This document shows positions 23,282 through 33,200 of a stretch of 64,000 nt of DNA, one piece after another. Positions within the stretch are counted from its first letter, which is position 1, and the number at the start of each line of letters is the position of its first letter. The translations under genes and the position numbers were made by a program. The notes beneath the pieces are model-generated. The model was not told where the DNA came from, searched no databases, and worked only from the letters and a program-made list of their open reading frames with translations. Origin of the DNA: JANSWY01 sp965243755 (lineage in GTDB: Bacteria > Bacteroidota > Bacteroidia > Cytophagales > Cyclobacteriaceae); contig CBDEVW010000006.1 in the NCBI GenBank assembly GCA_965243755.1, forward strand, positions 744,001 through 808,000, in the 5' to 3' direction.

Positions 23282-24049
23282 ATGAAAAAGGGGCTGGTTT
23301 TATCAGGTGGAGGTGCCCGTGGAATTGCGCATATCGGGGCACTGAAAGCATTTGAAGAACACGGCCTCCAATTTGATGCTGTTTCAGGGGCCAGTGCAGG
23401 GTCAATAGTTGGGGCATTTTATTGCTATGGCTATTCACCAGAAGAAATCTTTGAAATTGTGGAGACCACAAGTCTCTATAAAATTGTAAGGCCCGCACTA
23501 AGCTGGAAAGGGCTGCTGAAAATTGACAGGGCCATCGAAATCTTCAAAGAGTACATCAAAGAAGATACCTTTGAGGCCCTTAAAATTCCATTGCACGTGG
23601 CTGTCACTAACGTGAATACAGGGAAATCGGAATACATCAAATCGGGCAACCTCCTGCAAATCGTATTGGCCTCTTGTAGTATTCCTGTTGTCTTTGATCC
23701 CGTGATCATGAATGGTCACTACTATGTTGACGGGGGTATCCTCAATAACCTGCCAGTTGAACCAGTGTCTGATTGCGATAAAATTGTGGGAATTCATACC
23801 AATTCAGCCGGTGAGATAGAGGATGTGGGCAATATGAAAGACCTGGTGGAAAGGAGTTTGCAGCTGGCAATCAATCACAACGCTTATGCAAGAAAGTCAA
23901 AATGCGATATCTTTATAGATCCTCCCGGTCTTAAAGAATACGGGACATTTGACTTTAAAAAAGCACAGGAGATTTTCGATTTGGGTTATGAAGAGGCACA
24001 GAAGATGATCGAAAAGACTCCTGATTTTAAAGAGAATTACCTGGATTAA
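23282..24049 (+). CDS. Patatin-like phospholipase family protein
   Basis: 255 aa. GGGARGIAHIGALKAFEEHG carries the oxyanion glycines, GASAGS is the nucleophile elbow (Ser at about 40), and VDGGILNNLP contains the catalytic Asp. This is the RssA-like class of bacterial patatins, which hydrolyse acyl esters of lipids. No signal peptide is seen, so it is probably cytoplasmic. Its position between accA and an acyltransferase fits membrane lipid turnover. Confidence 0.93.
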   Translation: MKKGLVLSGGGARGIAHIGALKAFEEHGLQFDAVSGASAGSIVGAFYCYGYSPEEIFEIVETTSLYKIVRPALSWKGLLKIDRAIEIFKEYIKEDTFEALKIPLHVAVTNVNTGKSEYIKSGNLLQIVLASCSIPVVFDPVIMNGHYYVDGGILNNLPVEPVSDCDKIVGIHTNSAGEIEDVGNMKDLVERSLQLAINHNAYARKSKCDIFIDPPGLKEYGTFDFKKAQEIFDLGYEEAQKMIEKTPDFKENYLD

Positions 24050-24061
24050 ATCCCATGCTGT

Positions 24062-24607
24062 ATGTTTAGAGCCCTCATGAAATTGATGTATAAGCTTTTT
24101 GGTTGGAAAGTGGTAGGCAAAAAACCTGACCTTCCTAAATACATCATAATCGTGGCTCCCCATACCTCTAACATTGATTTTTTTGTTGGTGTGGCTGCAA
24201 GATCCATAGCCCGGATACAGACATCTTATCTTGCTAAAAGAGAGTTGTTTAAAATACCATTGGTCGGGTGGTACCTTAAGGCAGTGGGTGGTGTACCCGT
24301 AGATCGGTCCAAAAACACCAATTTGGTTGATCAAATCGTTGAGATTTTTAATTCGCGGGATAAATTTTCAATTACTGTCACCCCGGAAGGCACCCGCTCT
24401 TATGTAGAAAAATGGAAAACCGGTTTCTGGCATATCGCCAAAAATGCTGGTGTCCCAATTATCATGGTAGGATTTGATTACGGAAGGAAAACCGTTTTCA
24501 TTGAGAAACCTTTCTATCCAACCGATGACAAGGAGGCTGATGTCAAAATGATGATGGACTACTACCGTGGCATCAAAGGCCGACACCCGGAATTGGGGGT
24601 GAGGTGA
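24062..24607 (+). CDS. 1-acyl-sn-glycerol-3-phosphate acyltransferase family protein
   Basis: 181 aa. PHTSNIDFFVG has the catalytic HxxxxD of the PlsC family; GGVPVDRSKNT and VTPEGTRSYVEKWKTGFWHI are acyltransferase motifs II and III. This short soluble form (about 180-200 aa) is common in Bacteroidota and may act on substrates other than lysophosphatidate. It follows the patatin by 12 nt and ends the operon. Confidence 0.9.
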   Translation: MFRALMKLMYKLFGWKVVGKKPDLPKYIIIVAPHTSNIDFFVGVAARSIARIQTSYLAKRELFKIPLVGWYLKAVGGVPVDRSKNTNLVDQIVEIFNSRDKFSITVTPEGTRSYVEKWKTGFWHIAKNAGVPIIMVGFDYGRKTVFIEKPFYPTDDKEADVKMMMDYYRGIKGRHPELGVR

Positions 24608-24752
24608 GGTTTTTTGGTGCTTCGTTGTTGAGTTCTTAGTTTTTTTGGTTCCTGGCTGTTGGTGGTTAGATTCTGGCACCTGGATGTTTTTATTCTTTAT
24701 TCTGGTTTTGGCTTATACTGTTCCGCATAGAATGAGGTGAATTTTTTGCAAT

Positions 24753-24784
24753 AAAAAAGGCCAACTCAAATGAGTCGGCCTCTG
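24753..24784 (-). terminator. Terminator of the zinc-ribbon/Nif3 operon
   Basis: Minus strand AGGCCGACTCA(ttt)GAGTTGGCCT followed by TTTTT; the stem includes a G-U pair. Confidence 0.88.
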
Positions 24785-24805
24785 ATATTTATCTTTGTTG
24801 AAGAA

Positions 24806-25579
24806 TTAGACTTTCTTGGTTCTTCTTCTTGTAACCTTTTTAGGCTCTTCAACAATTTCGTCTACCACATCAGAAAGGATTCTTCCGCAATGCTCGCAAA
24901 CGATGATTTTCTTTTGTTCTCTGATCTCTGCCTGTTTCTGTGGAGGAACCACGTTGAAACAACCACCACAAGCGCCTCTTTTTACCGGTACCACTGCAAG
25001 ACCATTTCTCATGTTCTTTCTTACTTTATTGTAAGAGTTCAGTAGTCTTTCCTCTACTTGTTTGCTGGCTTTTTCTCTTTCTTTTAGCAGTTTATCTTCG
25101 TCACCTTCACTTTCAGAAGTAATGGTTTCCAATTCCTTCTTCTTAGTTTCAAGATCCTTTGTTCTTTCGCTTAGGATCTCATTGGTTTTCTCGATTTCAG
25201 CTTTTTTATCCTCGATTTTAACGTAAGCCTCTTTGATTCTTTTTTCGAGAATCTGAATCTCCAGTTGCTGAAGCTCCATCTCCTTACTGATGGCATCATA
25301 CTCCCGGTTGTTTCGAACGTTCATTTGCTGCTCCTCGTACTTCTTGATCAGCTTTTCAGCGTCCTTGATGCTCGCCTTGTTCGTGGAAATGCTATTTTCG
25401 AATTCAGATAGTTCCTGATTTTGTTTGTCTGCCCTGGTCTGGTAGCCTGCAATCTCATCTTCCAGATCCATAACCTCTTCTGGCAAAGCTCCTCTTACTT
25501 TTTTAATTTCATCAATCTCTGAATCAATCTTCTGTAGTTTCGTAAGAGCTTCGAGCTTCTTTGCAACGGTATTATCCAT
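24806..25579 (-). CDS. Coiled-coil protein with C-terminal zinc ribbon
   Basis: 257 aa. Residues about 15-190 form a long coiled coil rich in Glu, Lys and Leu. GACGGCFNVVPPQK and IIVCEHCGRILSDV give the C4 zinc ribbon (CxxC...CxxC) of the DUF164/HP0958 (CT398) family. A lysine- and arginine-rich tail follows (KVTRRRTKKV). Helicobacter HP0958 binds flagellar sigma-54 and mRNA; in this non-flagellated group the role is unknown. It lies 6 bp after the Nif3-family gene, clearly co-transcribed. Confidence 0.9.
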   Translation of the reverse strand: MDNTVAKKLEALTKLQKIDSEIDEIKKVRGALPEEVMDLEDEIAGYQTRADKQNQELSEFENSISTNKASIKDAEKLIKKYEEQQMNVRNNREYDAISKEMELQQLEIQILEKRIKEAYVKIEDKKAEIEKTNEILSERTKDLETKKKELETITSESEGDEDKLLKEREKASKQVEERLLNSYNKVRKNMRNGLAVVPVKRGACGGCFNVVPPQKQAEIREQKKIIVCEHCGRILSDVVDEIVEEPKKVTRRRTKKV

Positions 25580-25585
25580 ATAAAA

Positions 25586-26680
25586 TTATAGGTAATTTAT
25601 TGGGTTCGTATTCACGTTAGATAAACGAAGTGCAATATTAGTTAAATTTTCTTTTAAATAGTCATAAATGAGGTCTTTTGTAAACTTTTCACTTTCATAA
25701 TGCCCAATATCCGCAATGATGATTTTATCCTCAGCATCAAAGAACTCATGATACTTGAAATCACCGGTGATAAATACATCAGCCCTCGCACCAATGGCAT
25801 TGCGTAAAAGAAAGCTTCCTGCTCCCCCACAGACAGCAACTTTCTTAATTTCTTCATGTACCATCTCCGTATGGCGAATGCAGTTGAGTTCCATAGCTTC
25901 TTTGAGGTGATGAAGAAAATCCGTGCTTTTCATGGGTTTCGCCAGTTCTCCCACCATGCCACTCCCTACTTCCTGATGCTTATTGGTCAGATCAGTAAGG
26001 TAATAGGCTACTTCCTCGTAAGGATGAGATTGCCTGAGGGCATTGAGCACATTGCCTTCAAGGTGTTTAGGCAGAATTACCTCAATCCTGGACTCATCTA
26101 CTGATTCCAACTGATTTCTCTCTCCGATGTGTGGATTTGCCTTTTCATTAGGTCTGAATGTGCCTGTTCCTTCCAGCTGAAAGCTACAATGATCATAATT
26201 ACCTACCTGACCTGCGCCAGCCTTAAACATGGCTTCCAGCACTTTCGATTTGTTTTTGGTAGGTACGAAAGTGACCAGTTTGGAAAGTACCTCATTTTTT
26301 GGGGCCAGAATACGGGTATTTACCAATCCGATTTTTTCTGCAATTTTATGGTTTACCCCATTGATCACATTGTCGAGGTTGGTATGTATAGCATAAATGG
26401 CTATGTCATTTTTAATGGCTTTAATCACTACCCTTTCTACATAATTTTTGCCGTTGAGTTGTTTCAACCCCCTGAATACAATCGGGTGATGAGCGATCAC
26501 CAGATTGCACTGATGCTGTATCGCCTCCTGAATTACATCCTCTGTAGCGTCTAGTGTAATGAGGGCACTGGTCAATTCCATGTTGGGGTCTCCAACAATC
26601 AATCCGCTATTATCATATGACTCCTGGTAACTTCGGGGAGCCCACTGTTCCAATGAGTTGATAATCTCTTTTATTTTCAT
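25586..26680 (-). CDS. Nif3-like dinuclear metal centre protein
   Basis: 364 aa from the ATG at 26680; the frame is open 9 codons further upstream, but MKIKEIINSLEQWAP is the family's normal start. NLVIAHHPIVFRGLK and, near the end, IIADIGHYESEKFTKD supply the His/Asp/Glu metal ligands. A middle insertion of about 130 residues (YqfO/PII-like) is present, as in the long members. The family forms hexameric toroids; some members are called GTP cyclohydrolase I type 2, but the function is unsettled. The start lies 48 nt from the divergent lpxK. Confidence 0.92.
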   Translation of the reverse strand: MKIKEIINSLEQWAPRSYQESYDNSGLIVGDPNMELTSALITLDATEDVIQEAIQHQCNLVIAHHPIVFRGLKQLNGKNYVERVVIKAIKNDIAIYAIHTNLDNVINGVNHKIAEKIGLVNTRILAPKNEVLSKLVTFVPTKNKSKVLEAMFKAGAGQVGNYDHCSFQLEGTGTFRPNEKANPHIGERNQLESVDESRIEVILPKHLEGNVLNALRQSHPYEEVAYYLTDLTNKHQEVGSGMVGELAKPMKSTDFLHHLKEAMELNCIRHTEMVHEEIKKVAVCGGAGSFLLRNAIGARADVFITGDFKYHEFFDAEDKIIIADIGHYESEKFTKDLIYDYLKENLTNIALRLSNVNTNPINYL

Positions 26681-26728
26681 AGGGAATTGTGTTAAACTTG
26701 GTGCCAAATTAGCACCTTAATAGCACGA

Positions 26729-27781
26729 ATGCCAATATTCAAGTGGATCCTGTTTCCTTTTGCAATACTTTACCGGATGATCACCGGGTTTAGAAATCAC
26801 CTGTATAACATCAACTACCAAAAATCATTTGAGTTTGAAGCTAATGTGATCTCTGTAGGAAACTTATCAGTAGGAGGAACGGGTAAGACACCCATGGTCG
26901 AATACCTCATTCGCCTGCTGAACCCAACTTTTAAAGTGGCTACATTGAGCCGGGGTTATGGCAGGAAAACAAAGGGATTCCTGGAAGTTCAGAAAGGGCA
27001 TCTGGCCAAAGATGTAGGGGATGAGCCTTTGCAGTTTTTTCTGAAATTTGGTGTTGACGTCTCAGTTAACGTGATTGAAGAACGTGCATGGGGCATACCG
27101 AATATACTGATGAATCATGAAGATACAGATGTCATCCTGCTAGATGATGCTTTTCAGCACAGATCAGTAATACCGTCGGTAAACCTGTTGATGACTACTT
27201 TCGGTCAACCATTTTATCAGGATTTTCTGCTTCCAATGGGCAGGTTGCGGGAAAGCAGGAGGGGTGCAAATAGAAGTGATATAGTCGTTGTATCCAAATG
27301 CCCGGATGCCATGACGAAGGACCAGATGGATCATATGATTAGTGAAATTGCAAGGTACACCAATGCACCTGTGTTCTTCACCAAAACTAAATATGGTACA
27401 CCCATCGCATGGTATAACGAAGGAACATTACCGCAGGAATCCCCGGTTGTCCTGGTATCTGCAATAGCTGGTCCTCTGGAATTTGAGGAATATGCCTCAG
27501 AAGCGTGGCAAGTGATCAAACATTTTCAATTCAGGGACCATCACAAATTTACTGGTAAAGAATGTAGGGCCATTGCGGCATTCGCTGAGAAACACAGTGC
27601 TTCTATTGTTTGTACTGAAAAAGATTTTACGAAACTGCGGGATTTTACATCTGAATGGAGAAATTTGCAGTTATTCTATCTTCCGATCGAAATAGAATTT
27701 GTAAATAATAAAGCATCATTTGATCAGTTGATATTAGGAAGCATCAGGCAATATAAGAGAACAGGCGAGATTGATGATTAG
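26729..27781 (+). CDS. lpxK: Tetraacyldisaccharide 4'-kinase
   Basis: 350 aa. LpxK signatures: a membrane-proximal hydrophobic N-terminus, NVISVGNLSVGGTGKTPMVE (P-loop GGTGKT), TLSRGYGRKTKGF, VGDEPLQFF and VILLDDAFQHR. It phosphorylates the 4' position of the lipid A precursor at the inner membrane. The last codons overlap the start of the porin gene, so the two are translationally coupled. Confidence 0.95.
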   Translation: MPIFKWILFPFAILYRMITGFRNHLYNINYQKSFEFEANVISVGNLSVGGTGKTPMVEYLIRLLNPTFKVATLSRGYGRKTKGFLEVQKGHLAKDVGDEPLQFFLKFGVDVSVNVIEERAWGIPNILMNHEDTDVILLDDAFQHRSVIPSVNLLMTTFGQPFYQDFLLPMGRLRESRRGANRSDIVVVSKCPDAMTKDQMDHMISEIARYTNAPVFFTKTKYGTPIAWYNEGTLPQESPVVLVSAIAGPLEFEEYASEAWQVIKHFQFRDHHKFTGKECRAIAAFAEKHSASIVCTEKDFTKLRDFTSEWRNLQLFYLPIEIEFVNNKASFDQLILGSIRQYKRTGEIDD

Positions 27782-29642
27782 AAGTGTAGTTGTACTCATA
27801 TTTGGAATGGTAGCAATACCGTCGTTGGCACAGATCCTGGATGATAGTACAACTTTGGTTTACGGCCCCAGTACTATTAAATATTACCTTCTGGAAGACA
27901 TCAAATACAACCAAAACAAGGTTCATAGCATCGATACGGGTTTGTATGATATGGAGAACTTTGGGTATTTTGATCGTTCCCACAGGCAGCATCAGGACCT
28001 GGGGGCCAATGGTACTGCATTGTTCCCGATTTGGTATAAAACCCCGAATGTGGTAGGAGTAAGGTCCGGGTATGATGCCTACGACCCGTTCTTTAAGGAT
28101 CCTGCACAATTCAAATACTATAACACTAAAAGCCCTTTCATTGATCTAAATGTAAATTTTGGAGGAATAGGAAGGTCATATGTTGATCTCGGTTTCAGCA
28201 GAAATGTATCCCCCAACTGGAATGTGGGGTTCGATATCACCAGGCTGGAATCAGATAAGCAAATAGGACCAACATTGAGTAAAGGCGACAAAAATGTAAT
28301 CAGCACCGCTTTTGATTTATATTCCTTTTATCAGACACAGGATCAAAAATATCTTGTACTCGGTCATGTGCAGCGATTTGCCCATCAGGTAGAAGAAACA
28401 GGGGGCGTGTATTCTGATTCCGAATCGCCCTCAAGGGCGGAACTGTTCCAATATGAGGATTCACCAATCAAACTCAATGGTGCACAAAACCAGGACAAAC
28501 GAAGCAACCTCCACCTTTATCAGGAATATAGGATAGGAAAAATATTGCAGCTGTATCACCAAAGTGATTTCACTACACAACGCAATACTTATTTCGATGT
28601 GAGCGATGGTTCCTCCATCCCGGGATATGATGCTTATTCCGATTATTACGATGAATTGTTTCTAAGTGCAGATACCACTAATGAAGCCAACCTGTTTCGT
28701 GTTTTCTCCAATGAAGTTGGAATAAAAGGAGACATTGAAAAGGGGTTTTACAGCGGTTACATTAAAAGAAGGGATGTTTTCAATGAATTCAGGTATTTTG
28801 AAAATAGCAGAGATGTTGGAGAGATCTATGTTGGCGGAACCCTCAGGTATGATATTAATGAAAACAATACCTTAGGAGGAAAGCTGGACTTTCTGCAGAC
28901 CGGGGACTTTGATTTTAAAGCCAATGTCACCAATAAATTATTTGAGGCCCGGTATCAAATCACCCAATACCAACCTACGGTGTTGAATGAGCAATATTTT
29001 GGAAATCACTATTATTGGAATACTAAGTTTAATTCAACATTAACCAATGTATTGAGCGGTCATCTGAACCTTGGCTATAAGGGGGTTACTCTTCAACCCA
29101 GGCTTTCACTACGAACAATTGATAACTATGTGTTTTTTAACGAACAAACCGAACCTCAGCAATCTGGTAATAGTATCATCCAATCTGTATATGGACTTAA
29201 TGTCAGAGCCAAGATCCCAACCAATGAGTTTAAAGATGGAATTGTAGTGACTAATGAATTCAAATACTCAAACATCGACAATGATAGTGACAATGCCATC
29301 AGGTTACCAAAAATTTATAGCTATGGAAAGGTTTATTGGGAGGGAATGATTTTCAAGCGTACAATGGAAATAAAATTCGGAGTAAATCTATACTTCCGTT
29401 CGGCATATTTTGGATTGGATTACAATCCGGTGATTCAACAATTCTATTTGCAAAACGACATTACGTTTAATGAATATTTTGTAGCAGATGTCTTCTTTAA
29501 CTTTAAGGTAGACAAAATGAGGATTTTCTTCAAGCTGAATCATTTGAACCAACGAAACAACGACGGGTATTTTGTAACTCCGCTATATCCCGGACAGCAA
29601 CAGGTCATAGATCTTGGGGTAAAGTGGCAATTCTTTGATTAA
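27774..29642 (+). CDS. Putative outer-membrane porin
   Basis: 622 aa from ATG 27774 (TTG at 27771 is also in frame). A signal peptide (MIRSVVVLIFGMVAIPSLA, then QI) is followed by a protein of alternating aromatic/polar strands typical of a beta-barrel, ending YPGQQQVIDLGVKWQFFD with a C-terminal Phe close to the end. It matches the 'putative porin' family found next to lpxK or miaE-type genes in Bacteroidota. Substrate unknown. It overlaps lpxK by 8 nt, and miaE begins 3 nt after its stop. Confidence 0.88.
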   Translation: MIRSVVVLIFGMVAIPSLAQILDDSTTLVYGPSTIKYYLLEDIKYNQNKVHSIDTGLYDMENFGYFDRSHRQHQDLGANGTALFPIWYKTPNVVGVRSGYDAYDPFFKDPAQFKYYNTKSPFIDLNVNFGGIGRSYVDLGFSRNVSPNWNVGFDITRLESDKQIGPTLSKGDKNVISTAFDLYSFYQTQDQKYLVLGHVQRFAHQVEETGGVYSDSESPSRAELFQYEDSPIKLNGAQNQDKRSNLHLYQEYRIGKILQLYHQSDFTTQRNTYFDVSDGSSIPGYDAYSDYYDELFLSADTTNEANLFRVFSNEVGIKGDIEKGFYSGYIKRRDVFNEFRYFENSRDVGEIYVGGTLRYDINENNTLGGKLDFLQTGDFDFKANVTNKLFEARYQITQYQPTVLNEQYFGNHYYWNTKFNSTLTNVLSGHLNLGYKGVTLQPRLSLRTIDNYVFFNEQTEPQQSGNSIIQSVYGLNVRAKIPTNEFKDGIVVTNEFKYSNIDNDSDNAIRLPKIYSYGKVYWEGMIFKRTMEIKFGVNLYFRSAYFGLDYNPVIQQFYLQNDITFNEYFVADVFFNFKVDKMRIFFKLNHLNQRNNDGYFVTPLYPGQQQVIDLGVKWQFFD

Positions 29643-29645
29643 ATA

Positions 29646-30239
29646 ATGGAAAAAACAACGTTAGGACTGGAACTCCCTACAGATCCAAGATGGGTTAACA
29701 TTGCAGAAATGCAAATTGAAGAAATATTGGTTGATCACGCCTACTGCGAACAGAAGGCAGCTTCCAGTTGCATTTCGTTGATTGTTCAATACCCTGATAA
29801 GTCCAAACTGGTTCGCATGCTTACCCCAGTAGTGGCTGAAGAGTGGAGCCACTTCGAACGAGTGATTGATCAACTTGATAAAAGGGGATACCCTTTAGGA
29901 CCACAACGTAAAGATGAGTATGTGGTAGCACTTTCAAAAATCCTTAAAAAAGGTGGTAGCAGGGAACAGCAACTGGTAGAAAAACTATTGATGAATGCGC
30001 TGATAGAAGCCAGAAGCTGCGAACGGTTCAAACTGCTGTGGAAAAACATCAATGATGTGGAATTGCAAAAATTCTACTATGAATTAATGGTGTCTGAAGC
30101 TGGTCATTACCACAACTTCCTCGAACTGGCGAAAGAATATATGGGAGAGGAATATGTGTCGACCAGATGGAAAGAATTTCTGGCTGAAGAAGCTAAAATA
30201 ATGGAGACATTGGAAACAAGAGGAGACAGGATGCATTAA
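29646..30239 (+). CDS. miaE: tRNA-(ms2io6A)-hydroxylase
   Basis: 197 aa, a ferritin-like four-helix di-iron protein. Iron ligands are visible as DHAYCEQKAAS, EEWSHFERVI (ExxH), IEARSCERF and SEAGHYHNFLELAKEY (ExxH). MiaE hydroxylates the isopentenyl side chain of ms2i6A37 in tRNAs. It closes the lpxK-porin-miaE transcription unit. Confidence 0.95.
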   Translation: MEKTTLGLELPTDPRWVNIAEMQIEEILVDHAYCEQKAASSCISLIVQYPDKSKLVRMLTPVVAEEWSHFERVIDQLDKRGYPLGPQRKDEYVVALSKILKKGGSREQQLVEKLLMNALIEARSCERFKLLWKNINDVELQKFYYELMVSEAGHYHNFLELAKEYMGEEYVSTRWKEFLAEEAKIMETLETRGDRMH

Positions 30240-30250
30240 ACATCCTGTCT
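30224..30250. terminator. Hairpin between convergent genes
   Basis: AGACAGGATG(cattaaa)CATCCTGTCT, a perfect 10-bp stem overlapping the miaE stop codon. It has no long T-run, so it may be a bidirectional or factor-assisted terminator. Confidence 0.6.
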
Positions 30251-30258
30251 CAGTTCCT

Positions 30259-33200
30259 TTAATTACTGATCACGATTTTTTCAGTGTCAAAACCGCTTTT
30301 GGTATAGACCCTCAATGTGTAGATTCCGGAATTAATTCCCTGGGTGTTAACTATTGCAGTATTGTTTAGATAATCATAATTGTTAACCAAAGTCCTTTTC
30401 CCACTAAGGTCAATCAATTCTATCATTTGAATATTTTCAGTAGCAGAAATCCTCAACTGACCATTGCTCACAGGATTTGGTGCAATTGTGAAATCAATAG
30501 TAGCAGGTCGCTTCACAGCAGTAGGAGCCTGTTGGATACTAAGGTTATCGATTGCCCAACCCCATCCTACATTCTGCTCATCACTTTGAATTCTAAACCT
30601 GATCAGAATAAGATCCCCGGCTTCAAAGAAATTGGACAGATCAATTTCCTGATCTACCATCATAGAGCGGTCACCATCAGCACCAGCATTGAAGGCAGCC
30701 GTCCAGTTGGCATTTTCGCTGGCGTCATAACTCTTCAGTTTCACCCAGTTGATGCCATCCTTGGTAGCTTCAACACTTACAATATCACGGTCTGGTTCAA
30801 CAATTGCTACATCACTATAGTACAACATTGGCAAACTGGAGCTAACAGTGATTGGGGTTCCCAGCAATGAATAAGCGTCCATGTCATTGTTGTAATTGTG
30901 AATAGTCTGTAGCGCAGGGTTACCAGCAAATGATGTGATAGCAAAGTCATCCCCATAAAAAGCTGGAGGGTTACCAAAAGCTGTATTTAAACTGTTGGCT
31001 GGCTCATCCAGGTCAAATACCGGAAATATTTTGACAGTAGAGGCGGCTTTTGCACCATTGACTGTTGCCCGTGTAGAGAATGAAACATCACCGGGCATCA
31101 AATCCGTCAGGGTGATCATTTCAGATCCAATCGTAGCATTCGCACCAGAAAAGACAAGGTTTCCATCAGCATAAAGCTCGTATTCATCGTAATCGAGTTG
31201 AAACTCCAATTCAACGATCACTTTTTCATCCGGGGTATTGTAAACATTGGTCACCTGTGGAGCAGCCAGTCCATTTTGGCTCACTTCAAGAACTGCTGAC
31301 CAAATTCCCCTTCCATGAGTGGCCATTACAATCTCATTGTCCTGTCCCTTCATATCCCATACACTGGCACTGATGTAATCCTCATTGAAGGACCATGTAG
31401 CCCCATTGTCGGTGGATTCTACGATTCCAATTTCAGTGCCCACCCAAATTATATCGGGGTTGTCGGGCCTTACATACAAGCAGTAAACAGCCACATCAGG
31501 GAAACCGTTGGCGCTGGTAGAATTATTGTCAAAACCTGAAATATCTTCCCAGGTTTGACCAAGGTCTGTGGTTCTGAGTACCTTGGGCCCCTCCGCAAAA
31601 CTAAATAAAGCATAGGCAGTATTAGGTTCTGAAGGATGGGACGCAAGTCTGGAAATTGCGCCAAGTGTGGTGCCGGTATAATTATTAGTTTCACTAAAAG
31701 TAACACCTTCGTCAGTGGATACATGAAGTTTAGTACTTACACCCATACCGCTACCGGCCCATACAATATCAGGATTAGCCCTGGATACTTCAACATCCAG
31801 GAAAGTGGTAGTTCCTACCCAGTTGCTTGTAATTGGAGTTAAATTCCAGCTTCCTCCGAAATTATTTGACTTAAATACCCCTGCAGAACTTACACAATAA
31901 ATGACATCAGGAGTTGATTTTGAACCAGCTAGTTTGGTTATAAAAGGATGAGAACCAGAAAGCCCTGCACTGGCAGAATTCCAGGTGGCGCCACCATCGG
32001 TTGTCCTGGCCAATCCATTATTTTGCGACCCGCCAATCATTTTGTCAGGATCCTGGCTATGCCACAAAACTTCAAATCCATCTCCTCCTATTGCAAAAAT
32101 GTAGGCTGTTTTATCATTGGCATTAGTATTTGTTGGAGAATACCATGTGCCATTGTCCTGCATTCCACCGATATAGCTTTCGCCCCCTGGCATTTTATCA
32201 GCTCCATAAAACTGACTGGTATTGTAAGTTTTTCCTGAGAAGTTCCAACTCCCATTAACAGCACCCGGGTCGCTGGACTCATCAGTTACAAATACACCAC
32301 CATCATTGGTCAATACTATCCTGAATGTTTCAGAGGCTTCATTTTCCTTAATAGCGACAGTAAAATGCTGGTCAGGATGCACATCTTCACCCCAAACATC
32401 AAATGAATTTAGTCCATTATAGTCACCATAAGGGTCAGCAATGGGAAGGGTGCTTGCATTTAGTGTTTCCACCGTTTGGGTCAGTATCTTCAAAGATGAT
32501 TCCGGCAGGTTGTCAGGGTCCCAGGTTTGTCCATTAACCAGTATTGGCCAGAAAAAGTACATTTCATTGTATTCATGTCCACCATTGGTAGTAATGTTAG
32601 CATCAGGAGTTGTTGCATCATAATCAACGTTGTTGATATATACGTATTCGCGGGCTGTAAGTAAATTGGGATCATTTACATCGTCCCTGGGATTTAAATT
32701 AAACCCACCATCTCTTTGCTGATCTCTGAATGAAACCATGAGCTGACGTATTTCTGTGCCATTTTCATCTACTTCATAGACTTCAAAAGGAACCGCTACA
32801 TAATCATTATAACTATAATCTGATGCAGGTATTCCGGCACCACCGTCGTTATTGGAACCACCATTGGCTGGAACCGTGAAACGGTGAGCCATTTGAGAAG
32901 CCCCATTACCAAATTTTAGGATTACACTGGCACCATTAGCAGATGGTCCGATTTCTAATGCTCCTCCTTCCGCATCAGCACCAAAATTTACGAATGCCAT
33001 GAATGGTGGAATCTCTGCAAATTCTACATATTGTGAGGAATTAGAACCGTTGGTTATTTCTGTTCTGAACAGCCCTACACCACCATAATAGACAATGTCT
33101 TCATTGTAGGGATGACAAACTATTGTATTGTCATACCAACCCTGTCCGCCTAGAAAGTCGACGGAACTTGCATTAAACTTTACGCCAACCAGGTCCCATG